Notes under the pieces: model-generated
What the model was told of the DNA's origin: nothing
Database searches by the model: none
Seen by the model: the letters and a program-made list of their open reading frames with translations, nothing else
NCBI GenBank assembly: GCA_964236465.1
Contig: CAXSBZ010000006.1
Span: forward strand, 62,001-126,000
Direction of reading: 5' to 3'
Length of the DNA stretch: 64,000 nt
Source of the DNA: Mucilaginibacter_A sp964236465
Lineage (GTDB): Bacteria; Bacteroidota; Bacteroidia; Sphingobacteriales; Sphingobacteriaceae
In this document: positions 25,960 to 34,784 of the stretch, piece by piece
How positions within the stretch are numbered: the first letter of the stretch is position 1
How the letters are laid out: every line of letters begins with the position of its first letter
Translations under genes and position numbers: made by a program

Positions 25960-26118
25960 ACCAGTTTTGACCTTTATCCTATTGATTTTCCCGGTTGGTT
26001 GCTAAGTTGTTAAACGTTTTTTTGGCAGATAACCTGTGATCGATCATTCCAAAAAAACAATCCTAACGAAGTGGCGTTTATTAGCAGTATCAATTCCGAT
26101 ACTTAAAAAAATATAAAA

Positions 26119-26631
26119 ATGGCTACTGGAAAAATGGCGAATTCAGAATTTCACGAATTCTTTGTAGAAGAACTAAAAGACATTTACTGGGCAGAAAATC
26201 ATTTGTTTAAAGCTTTGCCGAAAATGCAACAAGCTGCTACCAGCAAAGAATTAGCTGCTGCTTTTGAAAAACACACCACCGAAACACAAACACATATTGC
26301 CACGCTGGAAAAAGCATTTGAATTGCTGGGCGAAAAAGCTTCTGCCAAAAAATGCGATGCCATGTCTGGGATACTGGAAGAAGCCAACGGATTGATTGAA
26401 GATACTGAAAAAGGTACAATGATCCGCGATGCCGGCCTGATATTAGGTGCTCAAAAGGCCGAACATTACGAAATAGCTACTTATGGCGGTTTGAGAACAC
26501 TGGCTACTGCAATGGGCCATGATGATGTAGCCGCATTGCTGCAACAAACATTAAACGTTGAAAAAGCAACTGACGAAGCATTGACCAAAATTGCTGAAAC
26601 TTTGGTGAACGCTGCAGCTGTTGCTGAATAA
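26119..26631 (+). CDS. DUF892 ferritin-like protein (YciE/YciF type)
   Basis: This 170-residue all-helical protein contains EFFVEELKDIYWAENHLFKAL, HTTETQTHIATLEKAFELLG, a conserved MSGILEEANGLIE, and AQKAEHYEIATYGGLRTLA. The glutamates and histidines form a ferritin-like di-iron site. The family is linked to stress responses. A manganese catalase gene lies about 2.3 kb downstream, a common genomic partner of DUF892 proteins. Confidence 0.9.
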   Translation: MATGKMANSEFHEFFVEELKDIYWAENHLFKALPKMQQAATSKELAAAFEKHTTETQTHIATLEKAFELLGEKASAKKCDAMSGILEEANGLIEDTEKGTMIRDAGLILGAQKAEHYEIATYGGLRTLATAMGHDDVAALLQQTLNVEKATDEALTKIAETLVNAAAVAE

Positions 26632-26651
26632 AAAGATTACGCAACTGATTT

Positions 26652-26685
26652 AAGAAAGCCTTGTAAGAAATTACAGGGCTTTCTT
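26652..26685 (+). terminator. Terminator after the DUF892 gene
   Basis: AAGAAAGCC pairs with GGCTTTCTT, extended by TTGTAA / TTACAG around a GAAA loop, and lies 20 bases after the stop. The following TGTTTATAAAT provides a weak T-rich tail. Confidence 0.7.
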
Positions 26686-26892
26686 GTTTATAAATATGAA
26701 TTGCCTTGAAATAAACTGACACAAAAAGTATTAACAAATTGATGTGTGCTGATCGGATGTTACATCTTTTACCTAAGTGATTAATTGCCCAACAGCATGG
26801 GTTTCAATTAACTTCTTCCGCATAATACTATCTGCCCAACACAAATCATTGCTTAATTTCGGCAGCAATAAATTTAACCTGATAAAAGAAGC

Positions 26893-27681
26893 ATGAAGCT
26901 CTACGTAATTAAAATAGGCGGCAACGTGATCGATAATTCTGCCAACCTACACCAGTTTCTAAAAGATTTTGCTGCGCTGGACGGCCTAAAAGTGCTGGTG
27001 CACGGCGGCGGCAAAGTGGCCACACAAATTTCCTCTTCTATGGGCATTGAAGCTAAATTAGTGGATGGCCGCCGCATTACCGACATCGAAACGCTGCGGG
27101 TGGTAACGATGGTTTACGCCGGGCTGATCAACAAAAACATGGTAGCGCAATTGCAGCGTTACCACAACAATGCAATCGGCTTGACCGGTGCCGACGGCAA
27201 TTTTATCCAAGCCAAAAAACGGCCGGTCAAAACAATTGATTATGGTTTTGTGGGCGATTTGAACCCGCATTCTGTTCAGGCACAAAGCCTTGGCAAACTG
27301 CTGGATGCTGGTTTTACGCCTGTTTTTTGCGCTTTGACGCATGATGGCGACGGGCAATTGCTCAACACCAATGCCGATACAATTGCGGCTGCACTGGCGG
27401 TTGCCCTGGCCAAAATTTATGAAACGACACTGATTTATTGTTTTGAAAAGAAAGGCGTTTTGCAGGATGTGGACGATGAAGATTCATTGATCAGCGAGAT
27501 CGACCCGGAACGATACGAACAATTGAAACTGGATAAAATTGTTTCTGAAGGAATGCTGCCGAAATTGGACAATGCTTTTGACGCCATAAAAACTGGTGTA
27601 AAAGAAGTTATCATCGGGCAGGCTGATGAATTGCATTTTTTAAATTCTAAAAAAAAATTTGGCACAAGATTAAAAAGTTGA
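26893..27681 (+). CDS. argB: Acetylglutamate kinase
   Basis: This 262-residue amino-acid kinase carries out the second step of arginine synthesis. Key parts are VIKIGGNVID, VHGGGKVATQIS, GLTGADGNFI, and ALTHDGDGQLLNTNADTIA with SEGMLPKLDNAFDAI near the C-terminus. The start codon ATG lies inside a copy of the dispersed motif (GATAAAAGAAGCATG at 26881-26895), so the motif forms the immediate leader. Confidence 0.93.
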   Translation: MKLYVIKIGGNVIDNSANLHQFLKDFAALDGLKVLVHGGGKVATQISSSMGIEAKLVDGRRITDIETLRVVTMVYAGLINKNMVAQLQRYHNNAIGLTGADGNFIQAKKRPVKTIDYGFVGDLNPHSVQAQSLGKLLDAGFTPVFCALTHDGDGQLLNTNADTIAAALAVALAKIYETTLIYCFEKKGVLQDVDDEDSLISEIDPERYEQLKLDKIVSEGMLPKLDNAFDAIKTGVKEVIIGQADELHFLNSKKKFGTRLKS

Positions 27682-27752
27682 TAGTTGTGAGTTTTTGGAT
27701 TTTATCTTTCTAAATAAAAAACTATAATTGGATACGCTAAAATTTTCAAACA

Positions 27753-27890
27753 GGACACACCCCTAACCCCTCTCAAGAGGGGAAATATAGTGCAGACCTG
27801 TCCAAACCAAAAAAGCAAAAAGCAGATAGGTTGACGTTAGAAAGGTAGCAAACTATGCTTCCCCTCTTGAGAGGGGTTAGGGGTGTGTCC
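27753..27890. mobile_element. 138-base MITE-like element, copy 1
   Basis: Perfect terminal inverted repeats of about 32 bases begin GGACACACCCCTAACCCC and contain CTCAAGAGGGG. The 74-base interior has no reading frame. A second, slightly shorter copy with the same interior words (AAATATxGxGCAGACC, AGTAGCAAACTATGCTTCCC) lies at 45041-45148. It sits between argB and proC. No transposase is in the window, so it would be moved in trans or be a structural repeat. Confidence 0.75.
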
Positions 27891-27954
27891 TTCTATTATT
27901 TACATTCAAAACAAGGTTTAGCTTAAATTAACATACAACTCACAACTAAAAACA

Positions 27955-28767
27955 ATGATTGATAAAAAAATAGCCATTCTTGGCAGCGGGAATATTGGTT
28001 TGTCTTTGGCCAAAGGGTTGGTAAAAGCGCAGATTTCCGAACCATCACAAATCACTTTAACACGCCGGAACCTGGCTGCTTTGCAACCGCAGGCCAATGC
28101 CGGTTTCCAAACATCCAACCACAATTTTAAGGCTGTAAAAGAAGCATCGATTGTAATCATTGCCGTGCTGCCGCAACAGTTAAACAAGCTGCTGGAGGAG
28201 ATCAAACCAAGCATCAACATCCAAAGTCAGCTTTTTATTTCGGTGATTTCCGGGGTAAGTTGTGCGGCCATCCGCAAGCAGCTGGCTGCGGATGTGCAGG
28301 TGGTGCGCGCAATGCCGAACACAGCAATTGCCATTGGCCAATCCATGACTTGCATTGCCACGGATAATGCTTCCGCAGAAAACCTGAACCTGGTGAAATC
28401 TATGTTTGATACTGTTGGCCAGAGCATCGAAATTAATGAAGAACTGATGACTTCGGCCACAGCTTTGTGCGCCTGCGGGATTGCTTTTTTTTTGCGTTCG
28501 ATTCGGGCAGCTTCGCAAGGCGGAACGGAAATTGGTTTCCATGCACACGACGCGCTGAAAATGGCTGCCCAAACAGCCAAAGGTGCGGCTGATCTGCTGC
28601 TGCAACTGGCCTCACACCCGGAACAGGAAATTGATAAAGTAACCTCGCCGAAAGGCTGCACCATTGCCGGTTTGAACGAGATGGAACACAACGGATTTAG
28701 CTCGGCCATGATCAAAGGCATCAAAACTTCGGCCATCAAAGCTGGAGAATTGTACAAGGAAGACTGA
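27955..28767 (+). CDS. proC: Pyrroline-5-carboxylate reductase
   Basis: This 270-residue protein makes the last step of proline synthesis. It has the N-terminal Rossmann motif ILGSGNIGLSLAKGL, VIIAVLPQQL, SVISGVSCAAIRKQL, VRAMPNTAIAIGQSMT and the C-terminal dimer domain with LASHPEQEIDKVTSPKGCTI. The stop codon overlaps the start of a GATGCTGTTTTTATC motif copy. It follows argB on the same strand, which gives a small arginine/proline locus split by the MITE-like element. Confidence 0.92.
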   Translation: MIDKKIAILGSGNIGLSLAKGLVKAQISEPSQITLTRRNLAALQPQANAGFQTSNHNFKAVKEASIVIIAVLPQQLNKLLEEIKPSINIQSQLFISVISGVSCAAIRKQLAADVQVVRAMPNTAIAIGQSMTCIATDNASAENLNLVKSMFDTVGQSIEINEELMTSATALCACGIAFFLRSIRAASQGGTEIGFHAHDALKMAAQTAKGAADLLLQLASHPEQEIDKVTSPKGCTIAGLNEMEHNGFSSAMIKGIKTSAIKAGELYKED

Positions 28768-28900
28768 TGCTGTTTTTATCGGCCTAAATTTATTCTAAGA
28801 ATTAATAATTTTATACAGCAGTTTAGCAAACTTTAAAGATTATAGCAAGTTATGAAATAGTTAATTTCAAACTAAAAACTAAAACTAAAAAACTTTTGCT

Positions 28901-29803
28901 ATGATTTTAAAAGCAGACAAGATCGCGGTCGAACTGCCGATCCCAAACAACCCTTCACCAAATGACGCAGCTGCCGTACAGGAATTGCTGGGTGGAAAAT
29001 TTGGTGAAATGTCAACCCTGATGAACTATACTTTCCAGTCTTTCAACTTTAGAGGACGGAAACGTTTAAGACCTTATTATGATGTGATTGCCAGCATTGC
29101 CGGCGAAGAATACAGCCACATTGAAGCGGTTTCTTACGCCATAAACCTTTTGCTGACTGGTTCTACCCAGCGCGGGCATGATCCGAAACCAGGCCCGTTG
29201 AAAGAAGTTGTGGATGCACGTAACACTTACCATTTCTTTTCTACAGCACAAACTGCTCTTCCGGTTGATTCGATGGGAAATTTTTGGACGGGGCAAAACG
29301 TTTTCAACAGCGGAAATCTGAAATTGGATTTGCTACACAACTTCTTTTTGGAATGTGGTGCAAGAGCAAATAAAATGAAGGTTTACTCGATGGTAACGGA
29401 TCCCTGCGCCAGAGAAATGATCGCTTATTTACTGGTCCGCGGCGGCTTGCATGTGGTTGCTTATGCCCGCGCGTTGGAGCAATTGACAGGTGTTGCGGTA
29501 ACCAAATTGGTGCCCGTGCCAGAACTGAGCAACAAAGCTTTCCCGGAAACACACAAATGGGAATCTCAAAATTCGCACTTAAAACTTTATACTTACAGTC
29601 AGAATGATTTTCAACAAGCAGGATTGATTTGGAACGGTGCGCACCCAGAAGACGGCCAACCGCTGGAGGTTGTTTTTGGTGCACCGGAAGGTTTTACGCC
29701 GCCAGATTTGGACGAAGAACCGCAATTGAGCGCCCCGGGTGCTGATGGTATCGACCCGGATATGTTTGGTGATATCGCCAAGAAAATGGGTATCAAAATG
29801 TAA
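28901..29803 (+). CDS. Manganese catalase family protein
   Basis: This 300-residue ferritin-like protein should disproportionate hydrogen peroxide with a di-manganese site. Expected ligands are present: Glu in KFGEMSTLMNY, Glu and His in IAGEEYSHIE, Glu in FFLECGARANK and His in GGLHVVAYARALE. The C-terminal tail is proline/aspartate rich (PPDLDEEPQLSAPG). Length is typical of non-haem catalases in Bacteroidota. Confidence 0.92.
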   Translation: MILKADKIAVELPIPNNPSPNDAAAVQELLGGKFGEMSTLMNYTFQSFNFRGRKRLRPYYDVIASIAGEEYSHIEAVSYAINLLLTGSTQRGHDPKPGPLKEVVDARNTYHFFSTAQTALPVDSMGNFWTGQNVFNSGNLKLDLLHNFFLECGARANKMKVYSMVTDPCAREMIAYLLVRGGLHVVAYARALEQLTGVAVTKLVPVPELSNKAFPETHKWESQNSHLKLYTYSQNDFQQAGLIWNGAHPEDGQPLEVVFGAPEGFTPPDLDEEPQLSAPGADGIDPDMFGDIAKKMGIKM

Positions 29804-29821
29804 TCAGGATTTTTTACATTG

Positions 29822-29853
29822 AAAAAAGGGTGCAGGCGATTGTACCCTTTTTT
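29822..29853 (+). terminator. Terminator after the Mn catalase gene
   Basis: AAAAAAGGGT and ACCCTTTTTT form a 10-base stem followed by more T residues. A second short palindrome (GCTAAAAA/TTTTTAGC, 29884-29912) lies just downstream. Confidence 0.8.
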
Positions 29854-30008
29854 TGTGCCGATTTTTTTAGTAAATCCTTGATTGCTAAAAATCGGAATGC
29901 TTTTTTTAGCAGTATAATTTTGTACTTTCAATCGGTCAGTATCCCATTATTAGTTGCATTTAACACAATTATAAACGATCTTCCGCTTTAACCAAACTTT
30001 TCATCAGT

Positions 30009-31235
30009 ATGCCTTCAACCCGCAAAGCTGCACTCGGTTTTATTTTTGTTACCCTGCTGATTGATGTAACCGGTTTCGGCATCATCATCCCGGTATTACC
30101 TAAACTTATTTCCGAACTGATACATGGAAATTTAAGTCAGGCTTCCGTAATTGGCGGCTGGCTTACGTTTGCTTACGCCATTATGCAGTTTCTGTTTGCG
30201 CCGGTTCTGGGCAATTTGAGCGACCGTTTTGGCAGAAGGCCGGTTTTGCTGTTTTCGCTTTTAGGTTTTGGGATGGATTATATTTTCCTGGCTTTTGCAC
30301 CGAGCATTGGCTGGCTGTTTGTCGGGCGGACCATTGCCGGCATTACCGGAGCCAGTTTTACCACGGCTTCGGCTTACATTGCTGATATCAGCACGCCGGA
30401 AAACCGCGCCCAAAACTTCGGGATGGTAGGCGCTGCTTTTGGCCTGGGTTTTATTATCGGACCGGTTCTGGGCGGATTGTTGGGACAGTATGGTTCGCGC
30501 GTGCCGTTTATGGCTGCTGCCGGTTTAAGTTTATTGAATGCTTTGTACGGTTATTTTGTGCTGCCGGAATCACTTGCTGTGGAGAACCGGCGGCCGTTCC
30601 AACTGAAACGTGCCAACCCGATTGGTGCTTTGATGCAATTAAAAAAATATCCGGCCATCAGCGGCTTAGTGATTTCCCTGATCCTGCTTTATACTGCCAA
30701 CAATGGTATGCAAAGCACCTGGAGTTATTACGGCATGGAAAAATTTAAGTGGAATGAAGCCATGGTTGGTTATTCGCTTGGTTTTGTTGGCTTGATGACG
30801 GCTTTGGTTCAAACAGTTGTTATCCGCTGGACAATCCCAAAACTGGGAACGGAAAAAAGCCTGTATGTTGGTTTCATTTTGTATGCGATAGGCTTGTTCC
30901 TGTTTGCGTTTGCTTTAAACGGATGGCAAATGTTTGTTTTTATTATTCCGTATTCGCTTGGCGGAATTGCTGGTCCGGCTTTGCAAAGTATCATGTCGGG
31001 CTTTGTACCAGCAAACGAACAAGGCGAATTGCAAGGCGCGTTGACCAGTTTGATGAGTGCCACCACCATTTTTGCACCCGTAATGATGACGAGTTTGTTT
31101 GCTTATTTTACCAGTACCAAAACACCATTTCTGTTTCCTGGTGCGCCGTTTTTTGTTGGTGCTATTTTGATTTTGGTGAGTACGGGGTTGGCTTATCGGA
31201 GTATGAGGCGGGTTTTGGTGAAGGGGGAAGGTTGA
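30009..31235 (+). CDS. MFS transporter of the TCR/Tet efflux type
   Basis: This 408-residue protein with twelve predicted membrane helices belongs to the drug:proton antiporter group. The N-terminal LIDVTGFGIIIPVLPKLISEL is characteristic of TetA-like pumps. Loop 2-3 motif A is GNLSDRFGRRPVLL, and helix 5 contains AFGLGFIIGPVLGGLLG. Substrate is unknown; resistance to tetracycline should not be assumed. A TAATTTTG -7-like box is at 29915-29922. Confidence 0.9.
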   Translation: MPSTRKAALGFIFVTLLIDVTGFGIIIPVLPKLISELIHGNLSQASVIGGWLTFAYAIMQFLFAPVLGNLSDRFGRRPVLLFSLLGFGMDYIFLAFAPSIGWLFVGRTIAGITGASFTTASAYIADISTPENRAQNFGMVGAAFGLGFIIGPVLGGLLGQYGSRVPFMAAAGLSLLNALYGYFVLPESLAVENRRPFQLKRANPIGALMQLKKYPAISGLVISLILLYTANNGMQSTWSYYGMEKFKWNEAMVGYSLGFVGLMTALVQTVVIRWTIPKLGTEKSLYVGFILYAIGLFLFAFALNGWQMFVFIIPYSLGGIAGPALQSIMSGFVPANEQGELQGALTSLMSATTIFAPVMMTSLFAYFTSTKTPFLFPGAPFFVGAILILVSTGLAYRSMRRVLVKGEG

Positions 31236-31326
31236 ATTTATATTAAAGTGATTTTAGCAATATATTGATATTAATAAGATATTGGAATATGAAAAATAAA
31301 ATAACAAGTAAACACTTATAAGTATT

Positions 31327-32700
31327 GTGGAAGACTACAAATGTTTTGAAATTTCTTTTCCTGATGTTGACTTTGATAGTTATTGGTCTGATTCTAAGAA
31401 ATCAAATATTATACAACATGCACATCTTTATACTAAGGAAAATGAAATCGAATTAAGAATATTTTTTGATCCCGAAACTTGTTTCGGTAGAAAATTCAGT
31501 TCATGGCTTACACAAATTAACTTACGTAAGTTTGGCTCTTTCATTACAGCAATCAAAGAAAATCAAAATGACAGGTTATTGAAAATTGATTTTACTAACT
31601 CTTCACTTATTCAAACAACAAGCAGCACAAGCCAGTACGAAGGAAATTTGGAATACATTATTATTAAAATTGATTCCATAAAATTTTACTGGATTCCTTC
31701 CGAGGAAAAAATAAATACTGGTGAATTTTATTTTAATGATGACGGTTTCAGAGTAGTGAAAGATTTCTATGGCATTTTATTTGGGTGGGATGGTGAATTC
31801 AAAATTAATAGAATGAATGGAATTGATATGTTTTATCCTATTGAAAAAGCACAATTTCGTCCAGAATTTGATTTTTGCTTTAATGATGATAGAGCAAAAG
31901 ATCAAGCAACTATTATTAAAAAGCCAAAACTTCAATTTTTTTACAAGGAAAAAACTTCAGAAAAAGAAGCAGTTTTATATGGAGAAATAATTAATCTTTT
32001 GGCATCATTTTACTTTCATACTAAAATTGATTTTATACTTAGCAGAATACATTTTCCGGAACATACTATTACTATCAAGAAAATTCAAAATAAGAACTAC
32101 AAGGAAACATCAGGCGGTTTTTCTGGGTTTAAAAATCATTGGAACTTCCATCAATTTTTGCAATCAGATTGGCAAGTACAAACATTTAAGAATATTAAAA
32201 AACTTTCAAAAGTTATTCAATTGTTCAACCAGTCTCATATTGTAGATAGCAGTTCAAGTTTTCTTATTCAATACAATATTATTGAAATCTGTATGGGTGG
32301 AATTACACATTCTAATACAAAATTTGAGCAAATATTAGAATCTAAAGAAGTAAAGAAAAAGTATGAAGAAGCCTTAAACATTTTATACCAAACCATTAAA
32401 GTTAATGATCAATTAGATTTTAAGAAAAAATGGGAATTATTGTCTGCAAAACTTATATACAAACCTATGAAAAGCCCATTGCTTACATTTTTAGAAAATC
32501 AAAAGTTGAATCCATCAGAATTTCCAATTTCTATAGACAAAATAAAAAGCCTCAGAGATGATATAACACATGGAAGTATTGATAAAATTGACTTTGACAT
32601 ATTAGAAAAAGCTAACATCTTGTTATATAGAATTACTGGTATTTTGATTTTAAACTTAATTGGAATTAATGAATGGAAATTAGATACTAAACTTAATTAA
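31327..32700 (+). CDS. HEPN-domain protein resembling ApeA, probable RNA-targeting defence protein
   Basis: The frame opens with GTG at 31327 and no useful ATG follows for over 100 codons. The 457-residue product is AT-rich compared with neighbours. Its C-terminal 60 residues end in a helical HEPN module with the RX4H motif RDDITHG (Arg410, His415) and a hydrophobic terminal helix. The N-terminal 280 residues are beta-rich and include WIPSEEKINTGEFYFND. This order (beta-rich N-terminal domain, C-terminal HEPN) is that of ApeA-type abortive infection proteins. Family assignment is from memory of the architecture, not a search. It stands alone. Confidence 0.6.
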   Translation: MEDYKCFEISFPDVDFDSYWSDSKKSNIIQHAHLYTKENEIELRIFFDPETCFGRKFSSWLTQINLRKFGSFITAIKENQNDRLLKIDFTNSSLIQTTSSTSQYEGNLEYIIIKIDSIKFYWIPSEEKINTGEFYFNDDGFRVVKDFYGILFGWDGEFKINRMNGIDMFYPIEKAQFRPEFDFCFNDDRAKDQATIIKKPKLQFFYKEKTSEKEAVLYGEIINLLASFYFHTKIDFILSRIHFPEHTITIKKIQNKNYKETSGGFSGFKNHWNFHQFLQSDWQVQTFKNIKKLSKVIQLFNQSHIVDSSSSFLIQYNIIEICMGGITHSNTKFEQILESKEVKKKYEEALNILYQTIKVNDQLDFKKKWELLSAKLIYKPMKSPLLTFLENQKLNPSEFPISIDKIKSLRDDITHGSIDKIDFDILEKANILLYRITGILILNLIGINEWKLDTKLN

Positions 32701-32773
32701 TTTTATTAGTAAGGAAATTGCAATTCGGTCTTTTGAACTTTAGATTTTAAATTCAACATTAAAAAAAGAAATT

Positions 32774-33127
32774 ATGACAACTCTATTTATAGATTTAATT
32801 AAGAAAGCTTATTCTGCTTTCAACGAAAGAAATATTGACAAAGCACTTTCAACAATGCAACCAAAAGTGCAATGGTCAAAAGCTTGGGAAGGTGGTTATA
32901 TAAGCGGACACGACGAAATTAAACAGTATTGGACAAGACAATGGAATGAGATCAATCCAAACGTTGAACCAATCGGATTTAATGAAAGACAGAACGGAAG
33001 TTTAGAAGTTGAAGTTCATCAAAAAGTAAAAGACTTACAAGGTAATTCAATGTTTGATGGAACGGTAAAGCATATTTACACTTTTGAAGATGGCTTAATA
33101 AAAACGATGGATATTGAATTGGTATAA
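32774..33127 (+). CDS. SnoaL-like / NTF2-fold small protein
   Basis: This 117-residue protein (LIKKAYSAFNERNIDKALS, then VQWSKAWEGGYISGHDEIKQYW, HIYTFEDGLIKTMDIE) fits the SnoaL-like cone-fold family. Its composition is AT-rich, like the HEPN gene it follows by 73 bases, so the two may have arrived together. The substrate is unknown. Confidence 0.75.
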   Translation: MTTLFIDLIKKAYSAFNERNIDKALSTMQPKVQWSKAWEGGYISGHDEIKQYWTRQWNEINPNVEPIGFNERQNGSLEVEVHQKVKDLQGNSMFDGTVKHIYTFEDGLIKTMDIELV

Positions 33128-33269
33128 ATATATTTCTTCTTTTTCAAAATAATTTATTTGTATGTTTAAATTACAAACTTCCAACTAAAGCATAGTTAAA
33201 AAAACTATATATTCAAACTTACAAAGCAGCTAATAGCCGAAAGCTGCCAGCTAATCGCTCAAACATTCC

Positions 33270-34628
33270 CTAAATATCATACTTACTCAACCGCCGGTAC
33301 AAAGCCGTCCGCGTAATGCCCAGTTCTTTGGCAGCTTTGGTGATGTTGCCGCTGTTTTTTTCGATCACACGCAGAATCGTATTTTTTTCGATAGAACTCA
33401 GGCGCAGTTCATCCGGCTCGCTCATTTCCGGTGCTTGTTCTATCGGTGAAAAAATAAGGTCTTTGGGTTGAAGCACGTGGTCATCCGCCATAATTATAGC
33501 CCGCTCCATGGTGTATTGAAGTTCGCGCACATTCCCGGGGAAAGCATATTGCAGCAGCTTTTCGGCAGCTTTTGTGTCGAATTCTGGTTCTGGTTTCAAG
33601 TATTTTTTGCTGTAAACCTTGCCAAAATACTTGGCTAAAAGAAGTATGTCGCTGCCGCGTTTGCGCAGCGGCGGAACAGTAATCTCCACCGTATTAATAC
33701 GATACATCAAATCCCGGCGAAAACGCGATTCATTAGCCAGCTCGGCCAGCGGAACATTGGTAGCGCAGATCAACCGGATATCCACCGCCACCGGCTGGTT
33801 GCTGCCCAAACGGGTAACCTGCCGGTTTTGCAGCACGCTCAATAATTTAGCTTGTTGGTGCAGCGCGATGTTTCCGATCTCATCCAGGAATAAAGTTCCG
33901 GTATTGGCAGCTTCAAACCTGCCCGCCCGGTCTTCACGTGCATCGGTAAAAGCACCTTTTTTATGACCGAAAAGTTCGCTTTCAAATAGGTTTTCGGATA
34001 ATGCGCCCACATCCACTTTTACATAAGGTTTTGCTGCGCGAAGAGATTGCTGGTGGATCGCTTTGGCAATCAAATCTTTACCGGTACCATTTTCGCCCAA
34101 GATCAAAATGTTGGCATCCGTTGGGGCGATCTTTTCAATCTTGTAAAAAATATCCTGCATCACATCGGATTCGCCGATCAGCTCCGTGCCTACCATCGAG
34201 TTTTTGGTAGCCGAAACCGTTTGCGGCGATCTGTTTTTTGACCGTTTGGCCAATGCTTCTTTTAGCACATTAATTAAGACTTCGTTGTGCCAGGGTTTCA
34301 CCACAAAATCTGCTGCGCCTTCTTTTAAACACCTCACGGCCAGATCAATATGCCCGTAAGCAGTAATCATAATTACGGCCGCATCCGATTTAAATTCCCG
34401 GGTTTTATTCAGCCAAAACAAACCCTCGTTGCCGGTATTGATAGAACTGTTAAAATTCATATCCAGCAAAATCAAATCAAAATTTTGCCGGGATAAGATG
34501 GCACGCAGGTTTTCCGGATTTTTCTCGGTTACCACTTCTTTTACTTCCGTTTTTAACAACAGCCGAACAGCCGTCAAGACGTCGGTGTCGTCATCAATCA
34601 CTAAAACGGAAGCGTGTTTTAAGCTCAT
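33270..34628 (-). CDS. Sigma-54-dependent response regulator (NtrC family)
   Basis: This 452-residue protein has a receiver domain (about 1-125) with Asp12/13 and phospho-acceptor Asp56 in DLILLDMNFN. An AAA+ domain follows with Walker A GENGTGKD, the sigma-54 contact loop as GAFTDA (consensus GAFTGA) and ATNVPLAELA. A Fis-type helix-turn-helix (ITKAAKELGITRTALYRRL) is at the C-terminus. It follows three permease genes on the same strand and probably ends their operon. No cognate histidine kinase is visible in the window. A motif copy touches its start codon. The gap up to 34784 holds a CAGCTTTC/GCTGA-type hairpin repeat. Confidence 0.92.
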   Translation of the reverse strand: MSLKHASVLVIDDDTDVLTAVRLLLKTEVKEVVTEKNPENLRAILSRQNFDLILLDMNFNSSINTGNEGLFWLNKTREFKSDAAVIMITAYGHIDLAVRCLKEGAADFVVKPWHNEVLINVLKEALAKRSKNRSPQTVSATKNSMVGTELIGESDVMQDIFYKIEKIAPTDANILILGENGTGKDLIAKAIHQQSLRAAKPYVKVDVGALSENLFESELFGHKKGAFTDAREDRAGRFEAANTGTLFLDEIGNIALHQQAKLLSVLQNRQVTRLGSNQPVAVDIRLICATNVPLAELANESRFRRDLMYRINTVEITVPPLRKRGSDILLLAKYFGKVYSKKYLKPEPEFDTKAAEKLLQYAFPGNVRELQYTMERAIIMADDHVLQPKDLIFSPIEQAPEMSEPDELRLSSIEKNTILRVIEKNSGNITKAAKELGITRTALYRRLSKYDI

Positions 34629-34784
34629 AAAAGAAGTATATTTTGTTGGGCAAGATAGTCAATGGCTATCAGCTTTCGGTTGTCAGCAATTAGCTTCTTG
34701 CAAAATTACAATCTGTTTTTGAAGATAGAATTTGTTTAGACATTTTAGCTGATTACTGACAGCTAATACCTGAAAGCCTTTCTC

